The notes beneath the pieces are model-generated. The model was not told the DNA's origin. It did no database searches and was given only the letters and a program-made list of their open reading frames with translations. From NCBI GenBank assembly GCA_030681515.1, contig JAUXSE010000024.1, positions 1-64,000 on the forward strand: a stretch of DNA of 64,000 bases, given 5' to 3'. Source of the DNA: Geothrix sp. (GTDB taxonomy: Bacteria > Acidobacteriota > Holophagae > Holophagales > Holophagaceae). The position numbers and the translations under genes are program-made. Positions 23,767 to 32,167 of this stretch are shown piece after piece; position 1 is the first letter of the stretch; every line of letters starts with the position of its first letter.

Positions 23767-25134
23767 ATGAGCCGCCCTCCCTTCCATCTCGTGACCCTGA
23801 CCCACTCCGAGTGGGAGGAGGCCCTGGCCTGCGCCCAACGCCTGGGAGACGACGCCCTGCCCGAGCTGCGCCTGGACCTGTTTCCCGAGGCGGATCCCGA
23901 GGCCCTGGTGGACGCCCTGAGGCGCCGCTGCCTGGTGGCCTGCCGCCGGGTCTCGGAGGGCGGACGCTGGCCGGATGAGGACGAGGCGGGGCGCATCGCC
24001 CACCTCATCCGTGCGATCCCGGGCCGGCCCGCCTGGATGGATCTGGAATGGGAATTGTCCATTCCGCCGGCCATCCAGGCGGCCCGCACCCATGTGCGGC
24101 TGCTGCGCTCCGTCCATGTGGCGCCCGGGGTCTTCGATCTGGAGGCGCGCCTGCGCACCCTGCCTGAGGGCGATGCCTACAAGTGGGTGGGGTGGGCTGG
24201 ACGCCTGGGCGATAACGGCCGCCTCCGCGCTCCGCTGGCCTGGGCCGTGGACCATGGCATCGCCCTGTCGGCCTTCCTGATGGGGTCCAAGGGGCTGCCC
24301 AGCCGGGCCCTCCAGGCGGCCTGGGGCGGGAGCTTCACCTTCGCCGCGCCGGACGATGGGCCGCCCGCCGCGCCGGGGCAGCTGCCGCTCTCGACCCTGC
24401 GCGCCTGGCGGAGCGCGAAGCTCCACCCGGGCTACGGCCTGTGCGGCGTCATCGGGGATCCCGTGCTGCATTCCCGGGGCCCGGCCTTCCACAATCCCCG
24501 CTTCCAGCGGGCCTTCAAGGACCTGATCTACCTGCCCCTCCTCTGCGATGAGGCCAGCGAGGCCGCGGAAGCCCTGGAATCGCTTGGCATCCTCGGGTTG
24601 AGCCTCACGGCGCCGCTGAAGCTCTCGCTCCCAGAGGCGCTCGGATTGAAGGGCCCCTTGAATACCCTCTGGCGGCGGTCGCCGGCGGATCCCTGGCGGG
24701 GCGCGAACACGGATGCCGAGGCTCTTGGACAATCATTGTCGCATCTTGAGCCCGGTCCCGTGCTGTTGCTGGGAGAGGGCGGGGTGGCACGGACCAGCCA
24801 TGCGGTGCTGACTGCCGCGGGGCGGACGGTGCTCCAGGCCTCCCGCCGGTCCCCCGTGACCGCAGCGTCCGTGGCCGCCTTCGGGCCGGTGGGCCTCGTC
24901 CAGGCCACCAGCCTGGGCATGGCGGCGGACGATCCGGCGCCCTTCCCCGGACTGCTGGAGGCGGCCCGGCCCAGCGCCCGCTGGGCCGTGGAATGGATCT
25001 ACAAGGAGGACACCGCCTTCGCGCTCTGGGCCCGGGCAGTGGGCCTCGCCCTGGTGGAGGGAGGCACCCTCTTCGAGGCCCAGGCCGAAGCGCAGAGCCG
25101 GCGGTTCATCGAGGGGTGCGGGGGAGGCAGCTGA
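23767..25134 (+). CDS. aroDE: Bifunctional 3-dehydroquinate dehydratase (type I) / shikimate dehydrogenase
   Basis: The 455-residue fusion has an AroD domain (about 1-205) and an AroE domain (about 220-455), catalysing two consecutive shikimate steps. AroD features are ELRLDLF, the catalytic His117 (SVHVAPG), the Schiff-base Lys139 (YKWVGWA) and LMGSKGLPSR. AroE features are GVIGDPVLHSRGPAFHN, Lys285 (SLTAPLK) and Asp316 (GANTDAEAL), then a degenerate NADP-binding GEGGVARTSH in place of GAGGA. The same fusion order occurs in plants and Chlamydiae. A heptamer array begins at its stop codon. Confidence 0.9.
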   Translation: MSRPPFHLVTLTHSEWEEALACAQRLGDDALPELRLDLFPEADPEALVDALRRRCLVACRRVSEGGRWPDEDEAGRIAHLIRAIPGRPAWMDLEWELSIPPAIQAARTHVRLLRSVHVAPGVFDLEARLRTLPEGDAYKWVGWAGRLGDNGRLRAPLAWAVDHGIALSAFLMGSKGLPSRALQAAWGGSFTFAAPDDGPPAAPGQLPLSTLRAWRSAKLHPGYGLCGVIGDPVLHSRGPAFHNPRFQRAFKDLIYLPLLCDEASEAAEALESLGILGLSLTAPLKLSLPEALGLKGPLNTLWRRSPADPWRGANTDAEALGQSLSHLEPGPVLLLGEGGVARTSHAVLTAAGRTVLQASRRSPVTAASVAAFGPVGLVQATSLGMAADDPAPFPGLLEAARPSARWAVEWIYKEDTAFALWARAVGLALVEGGTLFEAQAEAQSRRFIEGCGGGS

Positions 25135-25170
25135 TAGCTGATAGCCGATAGCTGATAGCTGATAGCTGAT
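25129..25170 (+). repeat. Heptamer tandem repeat array (AGCTGAT, six units)
   Basis: Six 7-base AGCTGAT units (one AGCCGAT variant) start inside the last codon of aroDE and include its TGA stop. The array ends 11 bases before the response regulator ATG. No ribosome binding site is obvious in what remains. Confidence 0.95.
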
Positions 25171-25181
25171 AGCTTCTACCC

Positions 25182-26438
25182 ATGGACCTCCTGCTGGTCG
25201 AGGACAAGGACAGCTTCCGGCGCCTGTTGATCCAGGCCCTGGAGGGGACGGTCTGGACGGTGCGGGCGGTGGCGGATCCCCAGGAGGCCCTGCGGGCCCT
25301 GGAATCCCAGTCCTTCCATGTGCTGGTCACGGATCTGCGCCTGCCGGGCATGAGCGGCCTGGAGCTCATCCGCCGCGCCCGGCGCCTGCATCCGGGCCTG
25401 CGGGTGGTGCTCATGTCGGCCTTCGGCGAACCGAAGGACATCGTGGAGGCCATGCGGCTCGGCGCCGATGACTTCCTGCCCAAACCCTTCGATCTCGATG
25501 CCTTCCTGGCCCTGCTGGACCGCCTCCGGGCCCTGGTGGGGGCGCCGCCGCCGGATCCCTCGGAGCCCTGGATCGCCCACAGCCCAGCCATGCAGGCGCT
25601 GGACGCCGCCCTCCGCCAGGCCGCCGGCGCGGCGCTTCCCGTGCTGTTCCGCGGGGAACGCGGAGCCGGGAAGGAACGCTGCGCCCGCCGTCTTCATGGT
25701 CTGAGGCACCCCGCGGCGCCCTACCTGAGCCTGGCCGCCGCGACCCTGGGGCCGGAAGGGCCCGATCCGCGCATGCTTCAGCTGCTGCAAGGGGGAAGCC
25801 TCTTCCTCGCGGGCCTCGAGCACCTGGCCCCGGCCTCGGCGGCGCCCCTGGCCCGGGCGATGGATGGCGCGACCGGGCAGGGACTCGACTGGATGGGGGG
25901 CGTGGATCCCGCGGGTGTCCTCGCCCCGGAACTGGCCCAGCGGCTGGGCTCGCTGGAACTCCGCGTACCGCCCCTGCGGGAGCGCCGGGAGGACCTGCTG
26001 GCCCTGGCCCGCCTGCTGCTGGAACGGGCCGCGCGGCGCGAAGGCCGCCTGGCCCCCTGGCTGGAGCGGTCCGCGGAGCGGCAGCTGCTGGATCATCCCT
26101 GGCCGGGCAACGTGCGGGAACTGGAGGTGCTGGTGGGCCGGACCCTGCTCTTCTCCGAGGGCCATGCCATCCGTGCCTTTCTGGATCTGGGCCTGGGGGA
26201 GGCGGTGCCGCTGTGCCTGCCCTGGCCGGAACCCGCCGGCCTGGAGGCCATGCTGAAAACCGTGGCCCGGTGCGCCGAAGCCCAACTGCTCCGGCGGGCC
26301 CTGTCGGAGGCCACCGGGGATCTTCCCCGGACGGCGGAAATCCTGGGCCTCACGGTGCGCACCCTGGCTCTTCGCTTGCGGGACCACGGCATCCTTCTGG
26401 AAGATGGTGAAAGCACGCTTCCGCGGAAGGCCCCATGA
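25182..26438 (+). CDS. NtrC-like response regulator with degenerate AAA+ domain
   Basis: The 418-residue protein has a receiver domain (1-115; phospho-acceptor Asp51 in VTDLRLPG, Lys101), a shrunken AAA+ region (about 130-330) and a C-terminal Fis-type helix-turn-helix (TGDLPRTAEILGLTVRTLAL). The Walker A is present (GERGAGKE, 158-165), but only about 40 residues separate it from the Walker B position, which reads LFLAGLEHL instead of LFLDE. The GAFTGA loop that contacts sigma-54 is deleted. It therefore should not activate sigma-54 promoters and may act as a simple DNA-binding regulator. Its stop overlaps the moxR start by four bases. Confidence 0.85.
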   Translation: MDLLLVEDKDSFRRLLIQALEGTVWTVRAVADPQEALRALESQSFHVLVTDLRLPGMSGLELIRRARRLHPGLRVVLMSAFGEPKDIVEAMRLGADDFLPKPFDLDAFLALLDRLRALVGAPPPDPSEPWIAHSPAMQALDAALRQAAGAALPVLFRGERGAGKERCARRLHGLRHPAAPYLSLAAATLGPEGPDPRMLQLLQGGSLFLAGLEHLAPASAAPLARAMDGATGQGLDWMGGVDPAGVLAPELAQRLGSLELRVPPLRERREDLLALARLLLERAARREGRLAPWLERSAERQLLDHPWPGNVRELEVLVGRTLLFSEGHAIRAFLDLGLGEAVPLCLPWPEPAGLEAMLKTVARCAEAQLLRRALSEATGDLPRTAEILGLTVRTLALRLRDHGILLEDGESTLPRKAP

Positions 26439-27406
26439 CCCAGGTCCCACCCATCCTCGTTTCCCCGGTCCGCGGCTCCGAAGGGATCCGTCCGGCGGCG
26501 CGGGCCGGCCTGACGGCGCTCCAATCCGTGGTGGTGGGCAAGGAGGCCCAGGTCCGGCGGGCCTTCGCGGCCATGCTGTCGGGCGGCCACGTGCTGGTGG
26601 AGGATCTGCCGGGGGTGGGCAAGACCACGCTGGCCAAGGGGCTTTCCCGCATCCTCGGCGGCAGCTTCCAGCGGGTGCAGGGCACCAACGATCTGCTGCC
26701 CTCGGACCTGCTGGGCGTCCACCTCTGGGACGCGAAGGAACAGAGCTTCCGGTTCCAGCCTGGCCCGGTGTTCTGCCATGTGCTGCTGCTGGACGAACTG
26801 AACCGCATCGGGCCCAAGACCCAGAGCGCCATGCTGGAGGCGATGGTGGAAGGGCAGGTCACCCTGGACCGCAGCACCCACCCGCTCCCCGATCCCTTTT
26901 TCGTCATCGCCACCCAGAATCCGCTGGATCACGCGGGCACCTTTCCGCTGCCGGAAAGCCAACTGGACCGGTTCTCCTGCTCCCTGCATCTGGGCTACCC
27001 GGACCGGGAGGCGGAGCGCCTCATCCTGACGGGCCAGGCTGGATCGGACCGGCTGGATACCCTCACCCCCGCCCTGGATCTGGAAGGCTGGCGGCAGGCC
27101 CGCGCCGCGGTGCGCGGCGTGCGCGTGGCCGAGGCCGTGCTGGACTACGCCGAACGCATGGTCGGCCGCATCCGCGCCGGGGGAGGCTTCTGCTCCACCC
27201 GGGCCGCCAAGCACTGGCTGGGATTGGCTCAGGCCGAGGCCTGGCTCGAAGGCCGGGACTTCATCACGCCGGATGATCTCCAGCGCACCCTGGCCGATAC
27301 CATGGCCCACCGCGGCAGCATGGATGACCGCCGCCTCAGCCGCAGTGACCGCCGCGAGCATCTGGCCCAGCTGCTCAAGGACCTCCCCGTGGGATGGGCC
27401 GGATGA
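26435..27406 (+). CDS. MoxR-family AAA+ ATPase
   Basis: The 323-residue AAA+ protein has the MoxR layout: VVVGKEAQVRRAFAAMLSGGHVLVEDLPG then GVGKTTLAKG (Walker A), LLLDELNR (Walker B), FVIATQNPLDHAGTFPLPESQLDRF (sensor region) and the C-terminal lid. MoxR proteins are chaperone-like ATPases that usually work with VWA-domain and DUF58 proteins; neither is here. Instead it is locked by ATGA overlaps between the degenerate response regulator and the RodZ-like gene. Confidence 0.92.
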   Translation: MTQVPPILVSPVRGSEGIRPAARAGLTALQSVVVGKEAQVRRAFAAMLSGGHVLVEDLPGVGKTTLAKGLSRILGGSFQRVQGTNDLLPSDLLGVHLWDAKEQSFRFQPGPVFCHVLLLDELNRIGPKTQSAMLEAMVEGQVTLDRSTHPLPDPFFVIATQNPLDHAGTFPLPESQLDRFSCSLHLGYPDREAERLILTGQAGSDRLDTLTPALDLEGWRQARAAVRGVRVAEAVLDYAERMVGRIRAGGGFCSTRAAKHWLGLAQAEAWLEGRDFITPDDLQRTLADTMAHRGSMDDRRLSRSDRREHLAQLLKDLPVGWAG

Positions 27407-28212
27407 GACCCGACGAAACCGTCGGCCAGCTGCTGCAGCGGGCCCGGGTGGCCAAGGGCCTCTCCCGCGAGGTGCTGGCTCTGGAATTGAAGCTGCCCCT
27501 GCGTCACATCGAGGCCATCGAAGCCGATGACTGGGCGGTCCTGCCGCCGGGCCGCCCCCGGCCCCTGGCCCGGCAGCTGGCCCGGCGCCTCGGGGTGGAC
27601 CTGGACTTCCACACGGGGGCCTTCCAGACCCTGCCCGGCACGCGGGAATGGACGCCCCCCGACCCCAGACAGGAGCGCCTGGAGCGCGTCGTCATGGGTC
27701 TCCTGTCCGTGGCTTCGGTCCTGGTGGCGCTGTGGCTGGTGGTCCCCGGGCCGAGCCTGGGCTGGAAACCGCCGCCCAGCTACCTGACCAGCCTGCCCAA
27801 AGCCGCGCTGCCGCCCCCGCCGCCGCCTTCCACTGCGGCCTATCCAGTGCTGGGGGAGCTGCTGCCCGAGGCGCCCCTGAACGAACAGGGCATCCTGGTG
27901 AGCCTCCGGGCCATGGACGCCTGCGAGGTGCGCATCGAGCCGCTGCCGGAATCGGGAGCCCAGCCCATGGCGCGGACGCTGCGGGTATCCGAACCCTGGC
28001 GGCCGCGGGTGAAGGGGCCCTTCACCCTCTTTCTCGAAAACGCCGGCGTGGTGAATGTGGAGGTGGCGGGCGTGCGTGTCCCCCACGGGCAGAGCGTGGG
28101 CGAGACCTGGACGGGCCGGTTCGACGCGGAAGGGCGCTGGTTGAAGCCGGCGCCCCCCGCTGTCCCGGCGGAACCCGCGCTGCCCGATGACGAAGAGGAT
28201 GGACATCCATGA
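27403..28212 (+). CDS. RodZ-like membrane protein with N-terminal HTH
   Basis: The 269-residue product has a RodZ-type XRE helix-turn-helix (about 5-70; GQLLQRARVAKGLSREVLAL, LPLRHIEAIEADDW), one transmembrane helix (about 97-118), a Pro-rich spacer (PPPPPPSTAAYP) and a C-terminal domain like DUF4115 (MDACEVRIEPLPESG...VKGPFTLFLENAG). RodZ links MreB to the elongation machinery; whether this is the true RodZ or a paralog is not clear. Starts at the ATG overlapping the moxR stop. Confidence 0.75.
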   Translation: MRPDETVGQLLQRARVAKGLSREVLALELKLPLRHIEAIEADDWAVLPPGRPRPLARQLARRLGVDLDFHTGAFQTLPGTREWTPPDPRQERLERVVMGLLSVASVLVALWLVVPGPSLGWKPPPSYLTSLPKAALPPPPPPSTAAYPVLGELLPEAPLNEQGILVSLRAMDACEVRIEPLPESGAQPMARTLRVSEPWRPRVKGPFTLFLENAGVVNVEVAGVRVPHGQSVGETWTGRFDAEGRWLKPAPPAVPAEPALPDDEEDGHP

Positions 28213-29318
28213 GCCTGCATCCGATCGTCGAGCGGTTCCTTCAGGGCGGACTGCCTGAACCCATGGCCATGGCCCTGGTGGGTGGCAGCCTCCCGGTGCC
28301 GACCAGGGATCTTCTGCAGGCCCTGTCCCATGCGGCCCTCCGGGAGACGCCCTATACCCAGCGGGCGCTGGGTTTCTTCGCGACCATCCCGGAATCGGCG
28401 CTGTCCGGCGTGCTGATCGAAGCGATGGAACCGCCCGCTCCCCTGCAACTGGTGCTCTGCCACCGCAAGGAACCCTTGCTGCTGGAACGGGCCCTGCTGA
28501 ACCCATCCCTCACCGCGGAGATCGCGGAGGCCTCCGTACCAAGCCTGCCCGGCGCGGTCCTCGAGATCGTCCTGAACAACCAGGTGCTCTGGCTGCAGCG
28601 TCCCCGGATCCTCGACCTCCTGGAGGAGCACCCCGAAGGTGAGTACGTCATCAAGCGGCGCATCAACGAGTACCGCTTCGAGGTGCTGCGCCTCATCCCC
28701 GAGGAAGTGAAGAAGGACCGGCTGGAGATCATCAACGAAGTGGAGGCGGGCCGCCTCGACCGGGCCTGGTCTGAACTGCCGCTGCCCAAGGCGAAATCCA
28801 AGGAGGAAGCCGACGCGGAGATCGAATCCGAGGAGATGGCCGCCGAACGCCGCCTGCTGGCGCAGAAACCCCTGCTGGACGAACACGGCCAGGAGATCAA
28901 CCTCACCCTCACGCAGCGCGTGGCGAGGCTCAGGACCAATCAGAAGATCATGCTCGCCATCAAGGGGGGCAAGGAGGAGCGGGCCCTGCTCATCCGCGAG
29001 GCCAACCGGCTCATCCAGGTGAACGTCATCCGGAACAGCCGCATCTCGGAAGGCGAGGTGGCCTACATCGCCCAGATGCGCACCGTGAACGAGGAAGTGC
29101 TCCGGATCATCTCCACCAACCGCGAATGGATGAAGAAGTACCCCATCACCAAGGCCCTGGTCATGAACCCCCGCACCCCGTTGCCCGTGGCCATGACCCA
29201 CTTCAAGCGCCTCATCGAAAGCGACATGAAGCTGCTCGTGAAAGACCGCAACGTGCCCGAACTGATCCGCCGCGAGGCCAAGCGCATGGTGGAGATGAAG
29301 GCGCAGGGGAAGGGGTAG
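28209..29318 (+). CDS. Conserved hypothetical protein, alpha-helical
   Basis: The 369-residue protein has no signal peptide and is predicted mostly helical. An N-terminal half with repeat-like segments (GFFATIPESALSGVLIEAME, LLNPSLTAEIAEASVPSLPG) suggests HEAT-type units; a charged middle (KAKSKEEADAEIESEEMAAERR) leads to a conserved-looking C-terminus with KIMLAIKGGKEERALLIREAN and YPITKALVMNPRTPLPVA. Similar proteins occur in Acidobacteria and delta-proteobacteria as I recall, without assigned function. It overlaps the RodZ-like stop by four bases and ends the operon just before tRNA-Gly. Confidence 0.65.
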   Translation: MSLHPIVERFLQGGLPEPMAMALVGGSLPVPTRDLLQALSHAALRETPYTQRALGFFATIPESALSGVLIEAMEPPAPLQLVLCHRKEPLLLERALLNPSLTAEIAEASVPSLPGAVLEIVLNNQVLWLQRPRILDLLEEHPEGEYVIKRRINEYRFEVLRLIPEEVKKDRLEIINEVEAGRLDRAWSELPLPKAKSKEEADAEIESEEMAAERRLLAQKPLLDEHGQEINLTLTQRVARLRTNQKIMLAIKGGKEERALLIREANRLIQVNVIRNSRISEGEVAYIAQMRTVNEEVLRIISTNREWMKKYPITKALVMNPRTPLPVAMTHFKRLIESDMKLLVKDRNVPELIRREAKRMVEMKAQGKG

Positions 29319-29354
29319 CCGCCATTCACAGGACTGCGCTAAACTGGAGGTCCC

Positions 29355-29429
29355 GCGGGCGTAGTTCAGTGGTAGAACGTCAGCTTCCCAAGCTGAATGT
29401 CGTCGGTTCAATCCCGATCGCCCGCTCCA
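29355..29429 (+). tRNA. tRNA-Gly (anticodon CCC)
   Basis: A 75-base cloverleaf: acceptor GCGGGCG pairs with CGCCCGC, D-arm with TTCAGTGGTAGAA, anticodon stem TCAGC/GCTGA around TTCCCAA (anticodon CCC), T-loop GGTTCAATCC, and an encoded CCA. It closely follows the E. coli glyU pattern and reads GGG. It stands at the left edge of the restriction island. Confidence 0.93.
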
Positions 29430-29461
29430 AAACAGAGGCCCCCAGTCGGGGCCTCTGTTTT
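29429..29461 (+). terminator. Terminator of tRNA-Gly
   Basis: AAAACAGAGGCCCC pairs perfectly with GGGGCCTCTGTTTT around CAGTC, immediately after the CCA end. The right arm ends in TTTT, so it can terminate on the plus strand, and by symmetry on the minus strand. Confidence 0.85.
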
Positions 29462-29658
29462 GGAGATAGGGAAAGACGGGGATCGAAATCTCAGAATCGC
29501 TGGCAGGTAGGCGCATAGGACGACAGCCCAGTAGGCTGTTGGCCTGGATCAGCTGCATGCCAGCGATTCGCGCGGCCGAGAGCGTCCGCCAAAGGCGAAA
29601 CCAGTGGACATTTCGACGGTGGTCACCGCCGCACCTACCCGCCCCATCAACCATGTCC

Positions 29659-29997
29659 TAGTTCAACCAGGGCTGGACCGAGGCGCGGTTCGGAATGCTG
29701 GCCCTCAACGCCAAGGGCGACCTTATGGCCGACCGCACCTTGAGCCAGGGAACGGCCACAGCCACTCTCATCAGCCCCCGTGAGTTCTTCCGGGAGGCAC
29801 TCCGCTACGGTGCCACCTCAGCCCTGGCCTGGCACAACCATCCTTCTGGAGATCCCACACCCTCCCGCGAGGACATCGCGCTCACAGGTCGTCTGCGGGC
29901 GGCAGGCGAGAGCCTGGGGGTGCCCCTGGCGGACCACATGGTTCTGGGCGGTGACCGCTGGCATAGCTTCCGTGCGGCCGAAGGCTGGGACCGGTGA
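29659..29997 (+). pseudogene. radC: Truncated RadC-like JAMM domain (5' end missing)
   Basis: Only the C-terminal half of RadC remains: GWTEARFGMLALNAKGDLMA, then LISPREFFREALRYGATSAL, the JAMM core HNHPSGDPTPSREDI, and LGVPLADHMVLGGDRWHS. The helix-hairpin-helix half and the upstream part of the metallo-domain are absent, and the homologous frame is interrupted by a TAG at 29659. An ATG at 29695 could still give a 100-residue product, but with the motif glutamate lost. RadC-like genes travel on genomic islands, and this one lies between tRNA-Gly and the restriction operon. Confidence 0.65.
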
Positions 29998-30033
29998 CGG
30001 CTCTGCATTGACACAGAAGTCGAGAGGTCCGGA

Positions 30034-30828
30034 CTATTCCTGTTCGTCCGTGCGGTCATCTTCAATTTTGCCGGTCTGAGAAATGACTCCCAATTGTTCC
30101 CAAACAAGGCACTGGAATGCTTTGAATGCATTGAGACAGGCCTTGTGCTGACTCTGAAGAGAGGGGATTACATCTGAGATTTGGATGGGTTGAGCGATGC
30201 CAAAGGCATGCATCATTCGTCCAGGTCGGGATTCGATCCTGGTCATCGTGGCTTCGACGCCTACCTCAAGCCTAGGCGCATCGCGATGGTGAAATCGGTT
30301 GCGGAATTGCCGAGAGTCCTTTCTAAAGCCGTCATCGTTGATGGCAGCGAGATGGTCGATCAGTGAACTGGAGGCGTTCCATTTCCTCGCCCTGCATTTC
30401 AAGGAACGGAGTCCGATCATGTGATCTGGTTCCAGATCATCCTTCCAGCCGAGTTCGATTCGATTTGCTAGGTGACACAAATGGGTCGAGGAGAAGATGA
30501 ATCGTCCTTTGATCGCTGCTGGAAAGCTCAGCACCATGATCGCCAAAGGATTGATGAACTCGACAAGCAAGGCCATTCGATCCTGTAGTTCATATCCTTG
30601 GAGCACTTCACCCCATGTTTCCATTCTGCGAGTGCCTGCGGCGAACTGGTTGATCTCATTCGCAAGACGGGTTGTATGAGTATCAAGGACCCAGTTGTAG
30701 GCCATGCCTTCTAGGCCAATTCGCTCCGGCGCATTTTCCCAGTGATAGGGAGCTGGATCGAATGGAGGCTTTGCCTCCATTGCCGTGCGATACGATCGGA
30801 AGGCCTCCGCCAACTGTTCAGTGTTCAC
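30034..30828 (-). CDS. HEPN-like protein (Cthe_2314 type), last gene of the restriction operon
   Basis: The 264-residue product is helical and contains QFRNRFHHRD (about 175-183), matching the RNxxxH(H) signature of HEPN ribonucleases of the Cthe_2314 type. A hydrophobic segment (FINPLAIMVLSFPAAIKG, about 91-108) precedes it. HEPN RNases often act in abortive infection or as toxins. Its GTG start overlaps the stop of the preceding small gene (GTGA). GC content is visibly lower than in the core genome. The HEPN assignment rests on one motif and context. Confidence 0.5.
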   Translation of the reverse strand: MNTEQLAEAFRSYRTAMEAKPPFDPAPYHWENAPERIGLEGMAYNWVLDTHTTRLANEINQFAAGTRRMETWGEVLQGYELQDRMALLVEFINPLAIMVLSFPAAIKGRFIFSSTHLCHLANRIELGWKDDLEPDHMIGLRSLKCRARKWNASSSLIDHLAAINDDGFRKDSRQFRNRFHHRDAPRLEVGVEATMTRIESRPGRMMHAFGIAQPIQISDVIPSLQSQHKACLNAFKAFQCLVWEQLGVISQTGKIEDDRTDEQE

Positions 30829-30995
30829 TGGACTGATTCCACACCCAGAAACTCATTCAAGGCATCTTCTGCAATGGCGTAGTTCTGATAGAGGCTTCGG
30901 AAGTATGACTTAAAGGCCAAGTCTGGGTTTGATCGAATCCAACGCCATGCACGACGGAGGTTGTCAGGTGATCTCAATGCGTCTAGATCTGGCAT
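30825..30995 (-). CDS. 56-residue protein resembling the N-terminus of a defence-type reverse transcriptase
   Basis: The frame encodes LDALRSPDNLRRAWRWIRSN, then PDLAFKSYFRSLYQNYAIAE and DALNEFLGVESVQ. This recalls the N-terminal signature of bacterial reverse transcriptases of the unknown/DRT groups (WRWIRSNP, YFR-LY-Y), but nothing of the polymerase palm follows. It starts on the last base of the hsdS stop region (ATGA) and its own stop overlaps the HEPN-like start, so it is embedded as a translated gene. It may be a decayed reverse transcriptase remnant or a small partner protein. The similarity is from memory and needs a profile search. Confidence 0.5.
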   Translation of the reverse strand: MPDLDALRSPDNLRRAWRWIRSNPDLAFKSYFRSLYQNYAIAEDALNEFLGVESVQ

Positions 30996-32167
30996 CAGAG
31001 TTGCCCAGCAAAGGCTCGATTAAGAATGGAAGGAAATAATGCATCAAGTTCTACTTTTGACTCTTCCTGAGTCGTCTTTAGAGCAATTATCCTTGTCCGT
31101 ATTCCGTCTAGTTCTGATGCAATTTTGCGCTGTTCTTGGATTGGCGGAAGAGGAAAAGCTATTCGCGCCATTCGCGACAAACCAAGATCGCGATTGGAGG
31201 AACCTCGTGTGAATAACTCTGCCTGTTCTTTCGAATTTGGTGAATTCAACATATGCTCGACAAAGCCAGCATCAGCCATAGACCTATCAATTTTTAATAG
31301 GGCAACGTGTACCCAAATGCTAAATGTGTTTTCAGTATCGACACGCCTAGCAACACCAGTGGTTCCACCTTTCGTATAAAGGACGTCACCCATCTCCACG
31401 TTTGCTTTTTTCGAGTAATCGCTATGATCGGCTTCTGAAATGTATTTTGCGGTGGAGAAGTCTAGACCTGTCTCACTTATATTTCGAACAGAGATAAAAG
31501 GAATCCCTTTTTCGACATACTTAGGTGATACATGTGGGCCATCTGTTATTTTTTTACATATTGACCCGAGTTCGACATCTTTATAGGTTTTTTTGGCCGC
31601 CAGTAGATAACCATTTTGTGCCGATTTCACTAAGGCTTCAGCTTCTTCTATGGCCTGTTGACGTAGGTGGCAGGCCTCTTTGACCTTTGCGGACAATCCT
31701 TCGATCCGCGCCACGACCCGCCGTTGCTCTGGCAAGGCTGGAAGAGGGATTTGATATCCAAGTACATCCGCCGGTCGGATTGCGGCATAGTTCGTGGACC
31801 CTTGAGCCTCGACCTGATCCCGGAAGGTGCGCGTCCGGATAAAGAAATCCAAGAACCGACGGTCCAACTTGGATTCGTTGATTTCATAGAGGAAGTAATG
31901 GCTACTAACTATCCCGCCATCGAGTGATTCTGGAACGATCCCGAATCCGCCAACCTTAGCGTCAATTTCAGCCACCAGGAATTCACCAGCCCGGCATACC
32001 TGTTGGCGTTTGGTCTTGATCAAGGAGCCCGGAACTTCGTCACGAACTACAATGCCCTGCACGTGAAGCTGGACTCGTGCACGCTTATAGATTTTGAGAT
32101 CGTCGATAGTGATGAAGTCTTTCTGGTGCTTCAGCAGTTCGCCTAATCGAACCTTCGGCCAGCTCAC
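30995..32167 (-). CDS. hsdS: Type I restriction-modification specificity subunit HsdS
   Basis: The 390-residue protein has two target-recognition domains separated by conserved helical regions. The first ends with IPLPALPEQRRVVARIEGLS and a coiled helix; the second begins KDVELGSICKKITDGPHVSP and ends IAFPLPPIQEQRKIASELDG with the second long helix. HsdS sets the bipartite DNA target for methylation and cleavage. The sequence is AT-richer than its neighbours, common for exchangeable specificity genes. It overlaps the JAMM-domain gene by four bases. Confidence 0.93.
   Translation of the reverse strand: MSWPKVRLGELLKHQKDFITIDDLKIYKRARVQLHVQGIVVRDEVPGSLIKTKRQQVCRAGEFLVAEIDAKVGGFGIVPESLDGGIVSSHYFLYEINESKLDRRFLDFFIRTRTFRDQVEAQGSTNYAAIRPADVLGYQIPLPALPEQRRVVARIEGLSAKVKEACHLRQQAIEEAEALVKSAQNGYLLAAKKTYKDVELGSICKKITDGPHVSPKYVEKGIPFISVRNISETGLDFSTAKYISEADHSDYSKKANVEMGDVLYTKGGTTGVARRVDTENTFSIWVHVALLKIDRSMADAGFVEHMLNSPNSKEQAELFTRGSSNRDLGLSRMARIAFPLPPIQEQRKIASELDGIRTRIIALKTTQEESKVELDALFPSILNRAFAGQL

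Noticed and set aside
29464-29650. Integrase or attachment repeat beside tRNA-Gly
   Set aside because: No repeat of the tRNA 3' end was found at the other side of the island and no integrase frame exists.
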